64,000 nucleotides of DNA from Solen grandis (GCA_021229015.1 CM037783.1:59867746-59931745); one strand, 5' to 3'. Shown: positions 24,001 to 34,190, counted from the stretch's first letter. Numbers and translations: made by a program. The notes: a model not told the origin generated them from the sequence alone.

Positions 24001-27000
24001 TTTCAGATGCAAAAACTGGCACAAATAAATCAAAAGTAGGTCTATTTTAAACATTGACACATTGGATTTTATCCAAAAATGAACCACTAAGATGTGAAAA
24101 ACAGCAGCAAAAAAACAGAAGCAGACAAAATATGGTATTGATACCAAACAGAACTATTTGTTACAACTTTTTTTGTTGTTAAAATTTACTAGTGCATGTA
24201 TTCCTACTTATTTCCTAGAAGCTCTAATGCAGTATCCTATTTGTATTTCAGAAAGTTTGATGCAATTACACCTTTAAAGTTCATATAATCTTGTTCAGTA
24301 ACACAACAAGACATTCATAATATCACTTAAAGAATAGTTAGTAAAAAACAGAACTGGCAAATGTCTAGTTCATACATACTTGACCAGGGTTGCTTACTGC
24401 TTGTCTTGAAACATGACCCCTTCTTAGACATTGATTTATAGCAAGCCTCACTGAACTTACACATTGCTAATGCAGAATTATTCATTGAATGACAGAGATG
24501 CAATCTTTAACACTGATCTTAGTAGAAGGTCTGTGGCCTCCATGACTCGTGTTTCCCAGACGTAGTTATTAAGCGATGTTGTGATTGATGAGAACTGGTC
24601 GACTGGAGAGAAGAGAAAGATTTACTTCCTAGGTGGAAAAGTTCCGGTTCTAGAAATGAAGAATTGATAGACTTATTAAAGCTTTGACACTCAGATACAC
24701 ATTTTTTCACCATCATTATAAACTGTAAAAAAAACTGAAGTAGACTGAAAAGCTAGTCTGTCAGAAGAAAAAATAATTCATTACCTTCTCAGCTGAAATA
24801 CATTGATAAGTAGCACCCTGTAATAACACCTACATGATACAAACAGGAGAAGACCCAGATCAGACAGCTCCTTTGGGGAGTGGTAATCTCACTTTCACAA
24901 TTAAATTCAGATCAAGAATGGTTTGTGGTTTAGTTTTGCTTTACATGGGCTTAATCCTGTCTAAATTAGGGTAAACACAAAGTATTTAACCAGTATTCTT
25001 GTGTATTCTTGTTTCATTCCAGGTTCCTGATATTTTACTCTCCATTTGACCTGGTATACAAGATAGCACGGTTGCTGCCATTCAAGATGGTGCTGTGCGG
25101 ACTGAAGGAGGTACAGAGAGCACACAAGGTGTACCATGCGGTCAGTCACACGGCCAAGCTCTACCCCAACGCTTACTTGATCATCATCATCGTCGGAACA
25201 GTGAAAGGTGACAGGCCACCATTAGCTATTTCTGATTTTGGGTCAGCTTTTTAGCTCACCTGAGCACCATGTGCTCAAGGTGAGCTTTTGTGATCACCCT
25301 GCGTCCAGTGTCCATCGTCAACAATTTGCTTTAAACGACATCTCCTCTAAAACCGCTGGACAGAATTTGATTAAACCTGGCAGGGGTGAACCTTCACAAA
25401 AGTTGCTAAAATTAACTTGATCCATTTAGAACTCTTGTTGCCATGGCAACAGGAAAAAAAAAAATCATCTCTTTCAAAACTACTGGCCAGATTTCAAAAT
25501 GGTTAAGTACAGGTGTTCCTTGGGTATCCCTCTACAAAGATTGCTAAAATTATTTTGATCTGTAAAAAAAAATGGCCGCTAGGGGCAGGGCTAATCTATA
25601 ATAAGCTAAATGTATATAGTAAAATTTTTAAACGACATCTCTTGAAATCGCTTGACAGAATTTGATAAATCTCAGCAGGGATGATCCTTGGCTGAACCTT
25701 CACAAAAGATGCTAAAACAAAACTTGATCCATGATGAATTCTGGTTGCCATGGCAATGGAAAGAAAAAAATAATGAAAGCTTTTGAAATCATCTCCTTCA
25801 AAACTACTGGCCAGATTTCAAAATGTTTTAGTATGGATGTTTCTTGGGTAACCCCTTACTCAGGTGAGCGATCCAGGTCCTCTATGGTCCTCTTGTTTGA
25901 GGATGTTTCTTGGTCAGACATTTGGTTCTTTTTTGAACAGGTAATGTCAAATGACTTTGTCATGAAGTTTATACATTTTCAGAATTTCTATGTCCAGTCT
26001 ATGAACAGGTTTTTTTATGCCCCCCTTCAAAGAAGAGGGGGTATATTGCTTAGCTCATGTCCGTCGGTCCGTCGGTCTGTCGGTAGACCAGACCTTGTCA
26101 GAGTGATAACTGAAGTTCTATTTGACCTTTAAGTCTCAAACTTCATGTGGTTGTTGCTCATGATTAGTAGATGACCCCTATTGATTTTGGTGTCATTACC
26201 TCAAAGGTCAAGGTCACATGTTGTGTATGTATTAGACCAGACCTTGTCAGAGTGATAACTGAAGTTCTATTTGACCTTTAAGTCTCAAACTTCATGTGGT
26301 TGTTGCTATGATTAGTAGATGCCCCTTGTTTGGTGTCATTACCTCAAAGGTAAGGTCACATGTTGTGTATGTATAATACCAGAACTTGTCCGAGTGATAA
26401 CTTGAGTTCTATTTGACCTTTAAGTCTCAAACTTCTTGTGGTTGTTGCTCATGATTATTGGATGACCCCTAATCGATTTTGGTGTCATTACCTCAAAGGT
26501 CAAGGTCACATGTTGTCTATGTATAATACCAGACTTGTCGAGTGATAACTTAAGTTCTATTTGACCTTTAAGTCTCAAACTTCTGTGGTTGTTGCTTATG
26601 ATTAATAGATGACCTCTATTGATTTGGGTGTCAACATCCAAAGGTCAAGTTCACAATGTCACATGTTGATATATTTTTATTATATAAATGTCTTGCCCAA
26701 GTGATAACTTCTATTTTATTTTTACTCTTAAGGTCCTAACCTAATGTAGTTGTTGCTTATAAATGTAGAAAACCCTGTTTTCAAATTAATAAGTTGGATC
26801 CTTATAAATTTTTTGTACGATTTAAGCACTGTCTGACTAATAACTCAAAATCTCATTGTGTCTGGTTTTATTTCAGTAAATGTTTAGTTCCACATTTTAA
26901 GACATTATATTTTCACTCAAATTTTTGAAGTTTGAGAATTTTTTGTGACAAGCCAACATTATGAAGGCAAACTCCTTGCATGTAATATAGCTATATACAT

Positions 27001-30000
27001 ATTATGGCATATGAGGGGGGCATATATGTTTCACAAACATTTCTTGTTTAAATATGTATTGAAAATTGGGCTTAAAACTTATCTCCAAATCATCTTGGAT
27101 AATCCTGAATTATAATCAGTCAAAATAAGTAAGAACTTATCTATGTATATCCTATTTATGACTAACTTACATTTTTTAATGGGATTTTCTTCCCATTTAT
27201 CAGATTCATTAAGATTTAAACCAAAAAAAAGAGCAAATCTCTAAAAAATATTGCCCCTTTGTTTACTAGGTTTAACATCCCACCAACATTATTTCAGTCA
27301 TTTGGAGACTATGTCAACTTGAAACAGATATATGCTGCCACACTGCAGTATCATGCCGTAGACATGTGGCATACCACACCCAGTCACATTATACTGACAC
27401 CGGGTCAACCAGTCCTGGAACTATCTTTATATGCTGAGCACCTTGAGCAAAGGTCAGGAGCTATACCAGTACTTTTTTTTTGTGTGTCACCTGCTGTAAG
27501 CAGATGTGACACATAGTGATCACTTTTCCATTGTCTGTCTGTCTGTCACACTTTTTCCATCAAGCTTGTCCATCACACTTTTCCGTCACTCTTCAGCTGG
27601 TGACGCATGTGTTCCAAAATAAACTCTTGAATGACTTTGGTATGTCACGGCCGGGAATCAAGCCCACAACCTCCCAATTCATGGGCAGACGCTAAAACCA
27701 TTCTGCCATCGGGTTCCTTGTATCGCATTGTAATATTTGTCATACATAAAGTTCAGGGTCTGGTTAATACGTTCTGGTAATAATATGTTTTCCAGGTGCT
27801 GGAAGCGGGTTGATGAGAAACTTTGAGAGATTGATCCGTGGACTGTGGGTGCCAGGGACCAATGAGATCCTGCAGCCAACTTTGTAAGTACTGGTTTACA
27901 GCATTACAGCAAGGACACCATAAGAGTGAGGCTTTCCCTCAGTAATTTTTTGCTTCCTGACGAGTTTATTAAAATGTTTCATGTAGTGGTGATCAGGGAT
28001 TCACTGGGTGCAAATTTCTGTGCCCTATACATACTAAACATTGATCTGTATGCCAAGTATATGTAAAACCTCACAAAATTTTGGAGCCAAATAGTTTAAA
28101 GCAGAAATTGGTGGTCGCATGTATCCCACAGTTGAGAACGCCTTGATATTCTGCTATTAAGACCACTGCAAGTGGACAAAATTCCTCATCTCCCTATTAT
28201 TTTACCCACGAATGAGACTAAAAGTATATTGGCCAGTCTGAATCTTACTGAAATTTTACTGTTATATCAAGTCTGCATCCCAGGGAATGTTTAGGTCTCC
28301 AGTTTTAAATTCTTACCAGGATGAACATTGCTGATTTTCCAGTCAACAGAGTAAATACACAAAAATGAGTTTAAATCAGTCAGTCAGTCATAATTTACAA
28401 TATGCTTTTTGACAATTCAAAACTTAAACAATAATCAACTAGAAATATCTTTATAAAAGATATTCGTTGTAGATAAAAAGTTGGAAACGTTTGCAGAAAT
28501 GTTTATAAATACAAAGATTATGGGAGGTATTGTGAAGACTATATAACAAAACGGATTCAATTTACAAACTAAAAATAATACTAATCTACCAACTTCCATT
28601 AAATTTTATGCACTTGCTGATTTTTGTAAAGTAAAAATTCATATGTAACCAAGGGAAACCGAAAGATTATAAATCGCATATATCCAATTATTGTTTCCAG
28701 ATCCGCACATTAAACTACACAAGCTCTCTGCAGTAATTATCTCCCCTGAAGGCCGAGTCCACCATTACAAATGAGGGGAAATTTTGGTCTTAAAAAAGAC
28801 ATACGCCTGCTTCTTATTTAGTTGTTTTAAATCATACTGCCAAAGCAGCATTCCTAAATTGAAAAGGAAGTGTTACATTTTCGTTACTATTTTACTTTTT
28901 ATATTTAAACTGTTAAAAGAAACCTTTTATATCAAGGAGAAAGATATATACAACCTGAAACTCCCATTTTAAGTGGGAATATCCAAAATATCCTAAAAAC
29001 AAATTATTCAAGCCAATGATAGCATTGCATTTACTCTGGCTTCATTTGCATACCAACATTTGATCATTGGTTGAAGAAGAGGTCAAAATCAATATTATAC
29101 AGATATGATGAAAAAGGAACTCGAGTACTTAAAATGAACCAAATTGAGTCATATTTTTACCATAATGCAAAATTTTGAATGTTGTGTCATCCATGCCCTA
29201 TTTCAAAAGTGGAAGAAACCAGAAAAAGTATCTGCAAAGAGTGAACAGTGGCGAGTTGCTTATAAAATAGTTTCAATGTAGTCAGGTTCCTGATTGTCAT
29301 TTATAGATAACATAATGTAAGGGGAAGGAACCCCAGCCAAGAACCAGATATTGAACATTATTGGAACATATTGTGTTTGCAACTTGCCCAAGCTTTCTCA
29401 CTTAAAATAACAAGGGAAAATAACTGGATTTGCTTATTTAGAGTCTTTATTATGCCCCCTTCAAAGAAGAGGGGGTATATTGCTTTGCTCATGTCGGTCC
29501 GTAGGTCGGTCCGTCGGTCTGTCGGTGACCAGACTTTCCAGTGAAACTAAGTCTATTTGACCTTAAGTCTAAATTCATTGGTGTGCTCATGGTTGTGATG
29601 ACCCCATGATTGTGCATTACTCAAAGTTCAGGTCACGTTGTGTATTACTACCAACCTTTTCGAGTGATAACTTAAGTTCTATATTGACTTAGTCTCAAAC
29701 TTACTTGTGGTTTTAGCTCAGATATAATGACCCTACGATTGTGTCATTACCTCAAGTCAGTACATGTGGTAAGTTGAATACAACTGTCGAGTGATAACTA
29801 GTTCATTTGACCTTTAAGTCTCAAATTCTTGTGATTGTTGCTCATTGTTAGTAGATGACCTATCGTTTTGGTGTCATCACTCAAAAGTCAAGTCACATTT
29901 TTATGTTAATACCCGACTTCGATGATAATTAAGTTCTATTGACCTTTAAGTTTAAACTTATTGGTTGTTGGGTTATGTTAGATAGACTATCAATTTGTGT

Positions 30001-31258
30001 CAATACTCAAAGGTCAGGTCACAAGTGCATTGTATATATGTTTGATGACTTGGCATTATGAATTCTGCAAAGACCCTTTATTTTATCAAGAAACATAATT
30101 TATTTGTATTTTTTTGTTTTAAAGTTTGAGAATTTGAGGATGATGTATCATTTCTTCATTTGTGGATGTTTTGCTATGGTAGAAGGCTGATTTAATTTAT
30201 AATAAACCTAGAGCACAAGTCTAATGTTTTGTTGTTTATAACGCAATGTTTTCTTTCACTTAAACTTTGTGGCTGTGTAAATATTTATCCAGCCCATTTA
30301 TTTCAGTAAATGTTTAGTTCACATTTAGCACATTATTTTGCATCAAATTTTTGAAGTTTGGAGATTTTTTGTGAAAGCAACCTATGAAGGCAAATCCTTG
30401 CATGAATAGCTATACATATATGGCATATGAGGGGCATATATGTTTCACAAACATTTCTTGTTATTTAGAGTCTTTATATGATATTTATATGACACAGATC
30501 TCCTAAGTGCAATGGATTTCAGGAGAAGTTTCATGTGAGAAAGCCTTCCAGCTGGTTTGTGGTAGGTTGGTGGTTCTACCCAGATGCCTCATGCATTCGG
30601 GGTGTTCCTCCACCTGTAATTAGCTGGACGTTGCTATATGACTGAAATACTGTCGAAGCGATGATAAGCTCAAATAGTCAAGTCAGATCAGGAGAAGTTT
30701 GAGCTAAAGAGGAAATCATGCACTTGAAGCATAATTCTATCTGACATTTCCATTGGTTCATATTCAGTTCTGTAGATCACACAAGCACAACTCCTTCTTA
30801 TTTCACAGAAGTGATTTAATTTCCTATCTAAGCATTGATAAATAAACTTTTAGGCTGATGCTTTAGAACATTATGTACTAAGTTACCAGCTGTTATTTTA
30901 TCATTTTTTTCCTCCAGCCATTTTACAAACTTTACCTATATTTATTTTGTTTTACAGCTTCACCAAGGCATGTGTGGTTGCATCTTGCGTGTTCCTTGCT
31001 GAGAGGTTGAACTACATTCAAGCCCCACACCAGCTGATCTACTTCGGCATCGTTATCTTCTTTGTGTACTTCAAATTGTCAGCATTACTTCTCGGTATCC
31101 ATGACCCATTTGCGCCATTTGAGAACTTGTTCTGTGCAATCTTCATGGGTGGGATGTGGGATGCGATGAAGCGGGCAGTGTTCCCTGAGAAGAAGCCAGT
31201 GGAAGGCAAGGATGCAGACGTGCCAACAAAGAGTAAAGAGGACAAGAAGAGAGACTGA
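17888..31258 (+). CDS. TMEM38B: TRIC intracellular cation channel (TMEM38 family), exons 2-5 of the gene; 5' exon absent
   Basis: Join of 17888-18041, 25023-25207, 27796-27883 and 30958-31258. TRIC channels are homotrimeric K+ channels of the ER/SR membrane that balance charge during Ca2+ release. Every junction is GT-AG and the phases agree (W split TG|G, G split G|GT, F split TT|C), giving about 241 uninterrupted codons plus stop; vertebrate TRIC-B is about 290 residues, so some 50 N-terminal residues are missing. Family signatures seen: HPLSTW before the second membrane helix, LLLGEP, KEVQRAHK (the conserved KEV-R--K lipid-binding motif), NFERLIRG-W-P-TNEIL, and DPFAPFENLF before a lysine-rich tail. 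The protein ends KKRD, a KKXX-like ER-retrieval signal. The acceptor of the first visible exon implies a phase-1 upstream exon; I could not find it in the window, so it lies upstream, in the gap at 3699, or was missed. The TMEM38A/B split is vertebrate, so the symbol names the family. Confidence 0.95.
18042..19606. other. Large TRIC intron, 5' part
   Basis: AT-rich intron. A decayed fragment resembling the TTAA MITE core (CCAGATCAGCC, CAGGCTGATCAGGTT) lies at about 18335-18400. Nothing else was recognised. Confidence 0.55.
19610..21102. mobile_element. 1.49-kb TIR element with TTG target-site duplication, carrying a spliced gene
   Basis: Left end GGCCACATTTAAAAATATG at 19610 and its reverse complement ending at 21102; the repeats match over about 37 bp with some five mismatches. 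TTG precedes (19607-19609) and follows (21103-21105). A 3-bp duplication is compatible with PIF/Harbinger-like or CACTA/Chapaev-like insertion, but no recognised transposase is visible. The interior holds a minus-strand two-exon gene (20000-20130 and 20419-20938) and a GGTA tandem run at 19665-19688. It lies antisense in the large TRIC intron. Confidence 0.75.
20000..20938 (-). pseudogene. Unrecognised two-exon element-borne gene with two in-frame stops
   Basis: Minus strand. Exon 1 (20938 down to 20419) and exon 2 (20130 down to 20000) are joined by a GT-AG intron (ACAG|GTAGGA and a T-rich tract ending CAG), phase 1, completing an Ala codon. The joined frame is about 216 codons. It is open except for TAA at 20663-20665 and TGA at 20633-20635, nine codons apart. 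The N-terminal part is cysteine-rich (CRILKCTCKG, LCSIKC, HICN), then acidic (FDEEETWNDVLHDVLDGDD); the middle has FTIRRDRDVGLENRDAKC and AFTVMMNAS; the end is QLFNDLVEDFSQTGDGFP and NALWYT before TAA. No start codon is evident upstream, where a TGA (20939-20941) closes the frame. I do not recognise a named family. Coding character and the intron argue for a once-functional gene; the TIRs around it suggest that it travels with the element. Confidence 0.6.
21175..21345 (+). mobile_element. SINE-like repeat, body with TCAA tail
   Basis: AGCCTTCCAGCTGGCTTGCG, GGTCGGTGGTT, TTAGCTGGATGTCGC and TATATGACTGAAATACTGTC recur at 30520-30690 and, decayed, at 41940-42070; the shared tail motif links it to the SINE at 4558. 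Confidence 0.65.
21820..23537 (+). mobile_element. Helentron-like element, family D, seven to eight 168-bp units
   Basis: After a T-run: ATACGCCGCCGGAGGCGGTCGTAT hairpin split as ATACGCCGCC / GGCGG-CGTAT, then a GTCC/GTAC tract. Units with AACGCAACTCCTCCTAC and AATGGGTAGATG recur at 21913, 22081, 22250, 22418, 22587, 22756, 22925 and 23094 (168-169 bp). The 3' end has GGCGGCGTATA, an imperfect GTGGCA/TGGCAC stem and CTCTTGTT. It lies in the large TRIC intron. Confidence 0.88.
23583..23639 (+). pseudogene. Partial duplicate of TRIC exon 2 with its splice donor
   Basis: 57 bp match positions 17990-18046 (end of TRIC exon 2 plus GTGAG of the donor) with two C-to-T differences, reading VITPFKDHRSVFMASVVW in the copy. 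Homology stops abruptly on both sides. No AG with a pyrimidine tract lies just upstream, so it cannot be a normal internal exon as it stands. It lies in the same intron, about 45 bp after the 3' end of the Helentron-like element at 21820-23537. Confidence 0.85.
23660..23838 (+). mobile_element. TTAA-flanked piggyBac-like MITE, copy 1 (internally deleted)
   Basis: TTAA, then CCCTTTCCCTCATAGAGG; right end TATGAGGGAAAGGG then TTAT (decayed TTAA). The inner palindrome CCTGCGAGTAACTCGCAGG is intact. About 60 bp before the right end are missing compared with copies 2 and 4. Confidence 0.85.
25023..25207 (+). CDS. TMEM38B: TRIC exon 3 (KEV-R--K motif)
   Basis: The acceptor is cattccag at 25022 and the donor is AAAG|GTGACA at 25208. 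The 185 nt encode FLIFYSPFDLVYKIARLLPF, the KEVQRAHKVYHAV motif known in the family to bind phosphoinositide and line the trimer interface, and the hydrophobic YLIIIIVGTVKG. The distal part has CpG-richer codon use than the surrounding introns, as expected for real coding sequence. A Helentron-like element begins only about 42 bp after the donor. Confidence 0.94.
25249..25896 (+). mobile_element. Helentron-like element, family B core, short copy in a TRIC intron
   Basis: TTTTTAGCTCACC with hairpin arms GAGCACCATGTGCTC and GGTGAGC; B-type core (GTTGCCATGGCAACAGG, AAAATGGCCGCTAGGGGC); 3' CTCAGGTGAGCGATCCAGG, stem-loop and CCTCTTGTTT. The start is about 42 bp after the donor of TRIC exon 3. Confidence 0.85.
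26016..27047 (+). mobile_element. Helentron-like element, family C, copy 1
   Basis: TTTTTTTATGCCCCCC with AGAAGAGGGGGTATATTG hairpin, GTCC/GTCG tract, about four units of some 142-149 bp (GAGTGATAACT, TTTGACCTTTAAGTCTC, CTCAAAGGTCAAGGTCAC), then a diverged 3' region, GAGGGGGGCATATATG, stem-loop ATGTTTCACAAACAT and TTCTTGTTT. It lies in the TRIC intron between exons 3 and 4. Confidence 0.87.
27481..27608 (+). mobile_element. Miniature hairpin element (GTGTCACCTGCTG family), copy 1
   Basis: Begins TGTGTCACCTGCTGTAAGC with a hairpin arm GCAGATGTGACACA, a GTCT-rich tract (27533-27550), and closes with CTTCAGCTGGTGACGCATG, an inverted copy of the start. It lacks core units. The plan resembles the larger Helentron-like elements reduced to their ends. 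Confidence 0.6.
27600..27725 (-). mobile_element. tRNA-derived SINE head, reverse orientation
   Basis: Minus strand reads GATGGCAGAATGGTTTTAGC, GCCCATGAATTGGGAGG, GTGGGCTTGATTCCC: A- and B-box order and an anticodon-like arm of a tRNA. It lies just upstream of TRIC exon 4. Confidence 0.6.
27796..27883 (+). CDS. TMEM38B: TRIC exon 4
   Basis: The acceptor is tgttttccag at 27795 and the donor is TT|GTAAGT at 27884. The 88 nt encode the glycine-rich turn GAGSGLMRNFERLIRGLWVP and GTNEILQPTL, matching the conserved TRIC segment between the fourth and fifth membrane helices. A tRNA-like SINE in reverse orientation ends about 75 bp upstream of this exon. Confidence 0.94.
29449..30461 (+). mobile_element. 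Helentron-like element, family C, copy 2, flanked by a 17-bp direct repeat
   Basis: Same ends as copy 1 (TTATGCCCCCTTC, AGAGGGGGTATATTG; GAGGGGCATATATG, ATGTTTCACAAACAT, TTCTTGTT). The core matches copy 1 but with many scattered small deletions. TTATTTAGAGTCTTTAT occurs both just before (29435-29451) and just after (30461-30477) the element. It lies in the TRIC intron before the last exon. Confidence 0.85.
30520..30690 (+). mobile_element. SINE-like repeat, second copy
   Basis: Same blocks as 21175-21345 (AAGCCTTCCAGCTGG, GGTAGGTTGGTGGTT, ATGACTGAAATACTGTCG). It lies about 270 bp before the last TRIC exon. Confidence 0.65.
30958..31258 (+). CDS. TMEM38B: TRIC terminal exon with stop codon
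   Basis: The acceptor is tgttttacag at 30957. The exon encodes FTKACVVASCVFLAERLNYI, a hydrophobic helix (LIYFGIVIFFVYFKLSALLL), the family motif DPFAPFENLF, FMGGMWDAMK, and a charged tail rich in Lys and Asp ending KKRD and TGA at 31256-31258. Length and order of segments agree with TRIC-B. The 3' untranslated region follows directly. Confidence 0.95.
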
Positions 31259-33746
31259 AGCTGCTGTCTTCTCTAGGTTGTTATTTGTAAGCAATTGCCT
31301 GCCTGCAAACTAAGATGCAAATATGAATATTTCCACTGAGATGAGTGATATGACCGTCCTTGGTATTTTCCTTTTTTTTTTTTTTTCAAACCTGTGATAT
31401 GGAGGTTTCTGTTGCAGTGCATGGCGTGGGTTTTTACCTCGCTCATGCAAGTCTGGCCATGTTTTCCTTTCTTTCTCATAAATTTTAGTAGTCTTACATG
31501 TTAGATTTGGGATTGAGATTGAAATATGAGTTAAAATAGTGGGGAAAAAATCCAAGGAAATGGGGGGGGGAGAGATACCATATACCTTACTAAAGGTAAT
31601 AGACTTGATGCTATTTTGATAATGCATTTTTTTCAGCTAGATTAAGTGATAGGTCTGTAATTTTAGCTTTGGTATTTGTATTTGCATCTAATTATCTCAT
31701 TGTTTGCAGATCAATGGTACTTTTGTCAGTGACATTTGATAAACAGAAAATGGACCTTGATAGAAATGTACAGATTTTTTCTTCTTTTTTAAACAAGGAG
31801 TAATGTACATTTGTCTGATATTATGGATATCACATAGACTTTCGTTGGTGAGAGGGAAAATGCAGCTTGATTTCCATATTCAAGTCACTTAATATGAGTA
31901 AAGGTGTTTCCTATTCTGAAAGGCGGTTTTCCTAAAGGAGTGAAGAGATACAGTTGTTGGACTTCGTGTGTAGATTGAGTGACATTTGAAGTTGCTTCAT
32001 AGAGCTGTTTTAGATCATCTCCATAATTAGGTCGTCATCTGAAAATGTGCACTAAGGATAATGATAAGTGCTTTTTATTTTCCTGCCTGTGATTGGGTGG
32101 GGAGAATCTCTTTGGTGTATTTATTTTGTGGAAGAAAGGAGATAACCAAAAAATATCTTAGTCTTCTCTATACCTTGTTCACGTTTCATTGATAAAATCT
32201 TGAATCTCTTTCAAATAATTTTAGAAATTGAGATTGTATATTGATGCAGTAATAAAAAATAATAGAAATGGTCTATGTGTAGAAGGTCTTAATAATCCAT
32301 CTCATAGATATCAAAGAAAGGTAAACTTGGTAACACATAAAAAAAAGGCTTGAATTGTCTCCCTGTCAGTAGAAAATTCCCACCTTTCAAGAAGAGAAAA
32401 ATTATATTTCATCCATTTTATTTCATGTTCTCAAAAACATGCATGTAATCTTACATTTGAATACTCTTCATTGCTTGGGTGAGTTGTTTTTTAATTAAAG
32501 GTTTTTTAACATTTATTTTTTTAGTTTTTTTTAAATTTTTGCAATTTTTTTCCATCAATATTTAGTCCTAAGTACAAAAAAGGATGATTTATACTTTAAG
32601 CATACTCTCTTTTTTCCTAATTTGTAGTTTTTGTTGTCCATAAGTTTTTGCAAATACATATCATTTTTGTTTTATATATAAACTAGTGCCAATTATATGA
32701 CTTTATCAAAATTATTCTAGAACCACTTGTATTATATTACTACCTTTGTACATTAGCAATCCTAATACTTATTTGTATTTGACAGAGGATGTATGTATAT
32801 GTGTGGTACATTTAAAGGAATTGGAGATTTTATTCAAACTTAAAACATTCTACATGTATTAAAATTAAACACACATTTTTTTTAAGACTCTTTCCCTCAT
32901 GGGGAAGGTGTAAGGTTTTTTCTTTTGGAAAAATTAAAACTTTTTTGATTTTGATGTTTTTTTTTTTCTTCTGCTGTTATATATATAGGGCAGTTTATTT
33001 TATAGACTCTTTTTTGAACTTGTCAAATTCTTTGTAGAGAGCATGTATGAATATTTTCTAATAATTTTGACCCATTCCAAGTAGCTCTTGACTAATTGGT
33101 CTTCTGGTCAGGGGTTGCTTTGATCTGACTGATCTAATGATGTCATGTCTTATACATCTGAACACTTATCATATTAATGGGAAAAAAACTTATTTATTTT
33201 CACTTCATTTATAAGAAAAGAATATCACAGAGAAATGAACATTAGTATTTTTTACATCGTATTTTTATCATATTTTTGATGTCTTCAAATTGAGGTTTTG
33301 ATCATTGATAGGATGAAATGATAAAAGTACAAGTTGACTGTGGCCTAATAAAAGTAATAATGTGCTGATAGACTATCTAGAAATTATTTCACTTAAAAAG
33401 TGTTTAATCCATTTCTTAAACAATTTCAAACATTAAAGAAAAGTGTATTGACTAGTATTAATTGTCCATATCAGTTTAAAGTATATGATAATTATATTGG
33501 CCTAGTCATGAGGATTGTAGAGAGAACCCCTAGTCATTCCACCCTTAACAAGATCTGACGTTTAACATATGTTAGGGTGTGTGTTACGTAGTGGTCCCCT
33601 TGTGCCATAGGACAGAAATCAAGGAAATGTTACACTGCACACAATACTAAACCAGATCCGTGAGTCTCTCGCCGGCTGATCAGGTTTTATAATGCTCATA
33701 CTCATCAGTAATTTCAGCGTGAAAATACTTCAGAGAGAGGAAATGG
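31259..33746 (+). other. TRIC 3' untranslated region and downstream sequence, extent uncertain
   Basis: AT-rich, non-coding and largely free of recognisable repeats, with poly-T runs (31371-31386) and a G-run at 31562-31570. Candidate poly(A) signals AATAAA occur near 32251 and AATAAAA near 33348; I cannot tell which is used. Short ORFs here are low-complexity. A degraded fragment of the TTAA MITE lies at about 33640-33700. Confidence 0.5.
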
Positions 33747-33988
33747 TTAACCCTTTCCCTCATAGAGGAAACCATGAAAAGACCTATGCGAACAACATAA
33801 AACCAGATCAGCCTGCGAGTAACTCGCAAGCTGATCAGGTTTTATGCTGTTCGCTGCTCCTCAGTGGTCTGGAAATGAGAATTTTGTAATTAACTTTGGT
33901 AAGGTTTAACTGTGGTTTTCAGCAGATCAGGCTTTATGTGGTACCTATTGAGTGTGTCAAAATGAGTCTATATGAGGGAAAGGGTTAA
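33747..33988 (+). mobile_element. TTAA-flanked piggyBac-like MITE, copy 2 (full length)
   Basis: TTAA at both ends (33747-33750, 33985-33988); TIRs CCCTTTCCCTCATA / TATGAGGGAAAGGG; inner inverted repeat CATAAAACCAGATCAGCCTG...CTGATCAGGTTTTATG around GCGAGTAACTCGC. Confidence 0.9.
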
Positions 33989-34190
33989 GTTGGTTGTGCA
34001 ACATAGTGTAGAATGGTTTATCACAGTGTTGGAGGGAAAGATGGTTGTCTGTGTATTGTAATTCTGGTCATTGTTAGTTACCATGTTGTAGTGTTCAGAT
34101 ATCGTCATTGTCAAATTTTTGTGAGCCTGCTGATATTCTCAGTCTATAGGATTTCTTTTTTCATGTCCTTGACACTTGGTGTCCAAGGCA

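Noticed and set aside
24519..24716. Minus-strand frame of 65 codons with mixed composition in the TRIC intron
   Set aside because: No recognised family, no convincing splice sites, and short enough to be chance.
31039..31627. Several minus-strand frames over the last TRIC exon and 3' UTR
   Set aside because: Antisense shadows and lysine-rich low complexity from the poly-T run.
33640..33700. A fifth TTAA MITE
   Set aside because: Only the inner CCAGATC...CTGATCAGGTTTTAT portion is recognisable and no TIRs or TTAA ends remain, so it is noted as a relic only.
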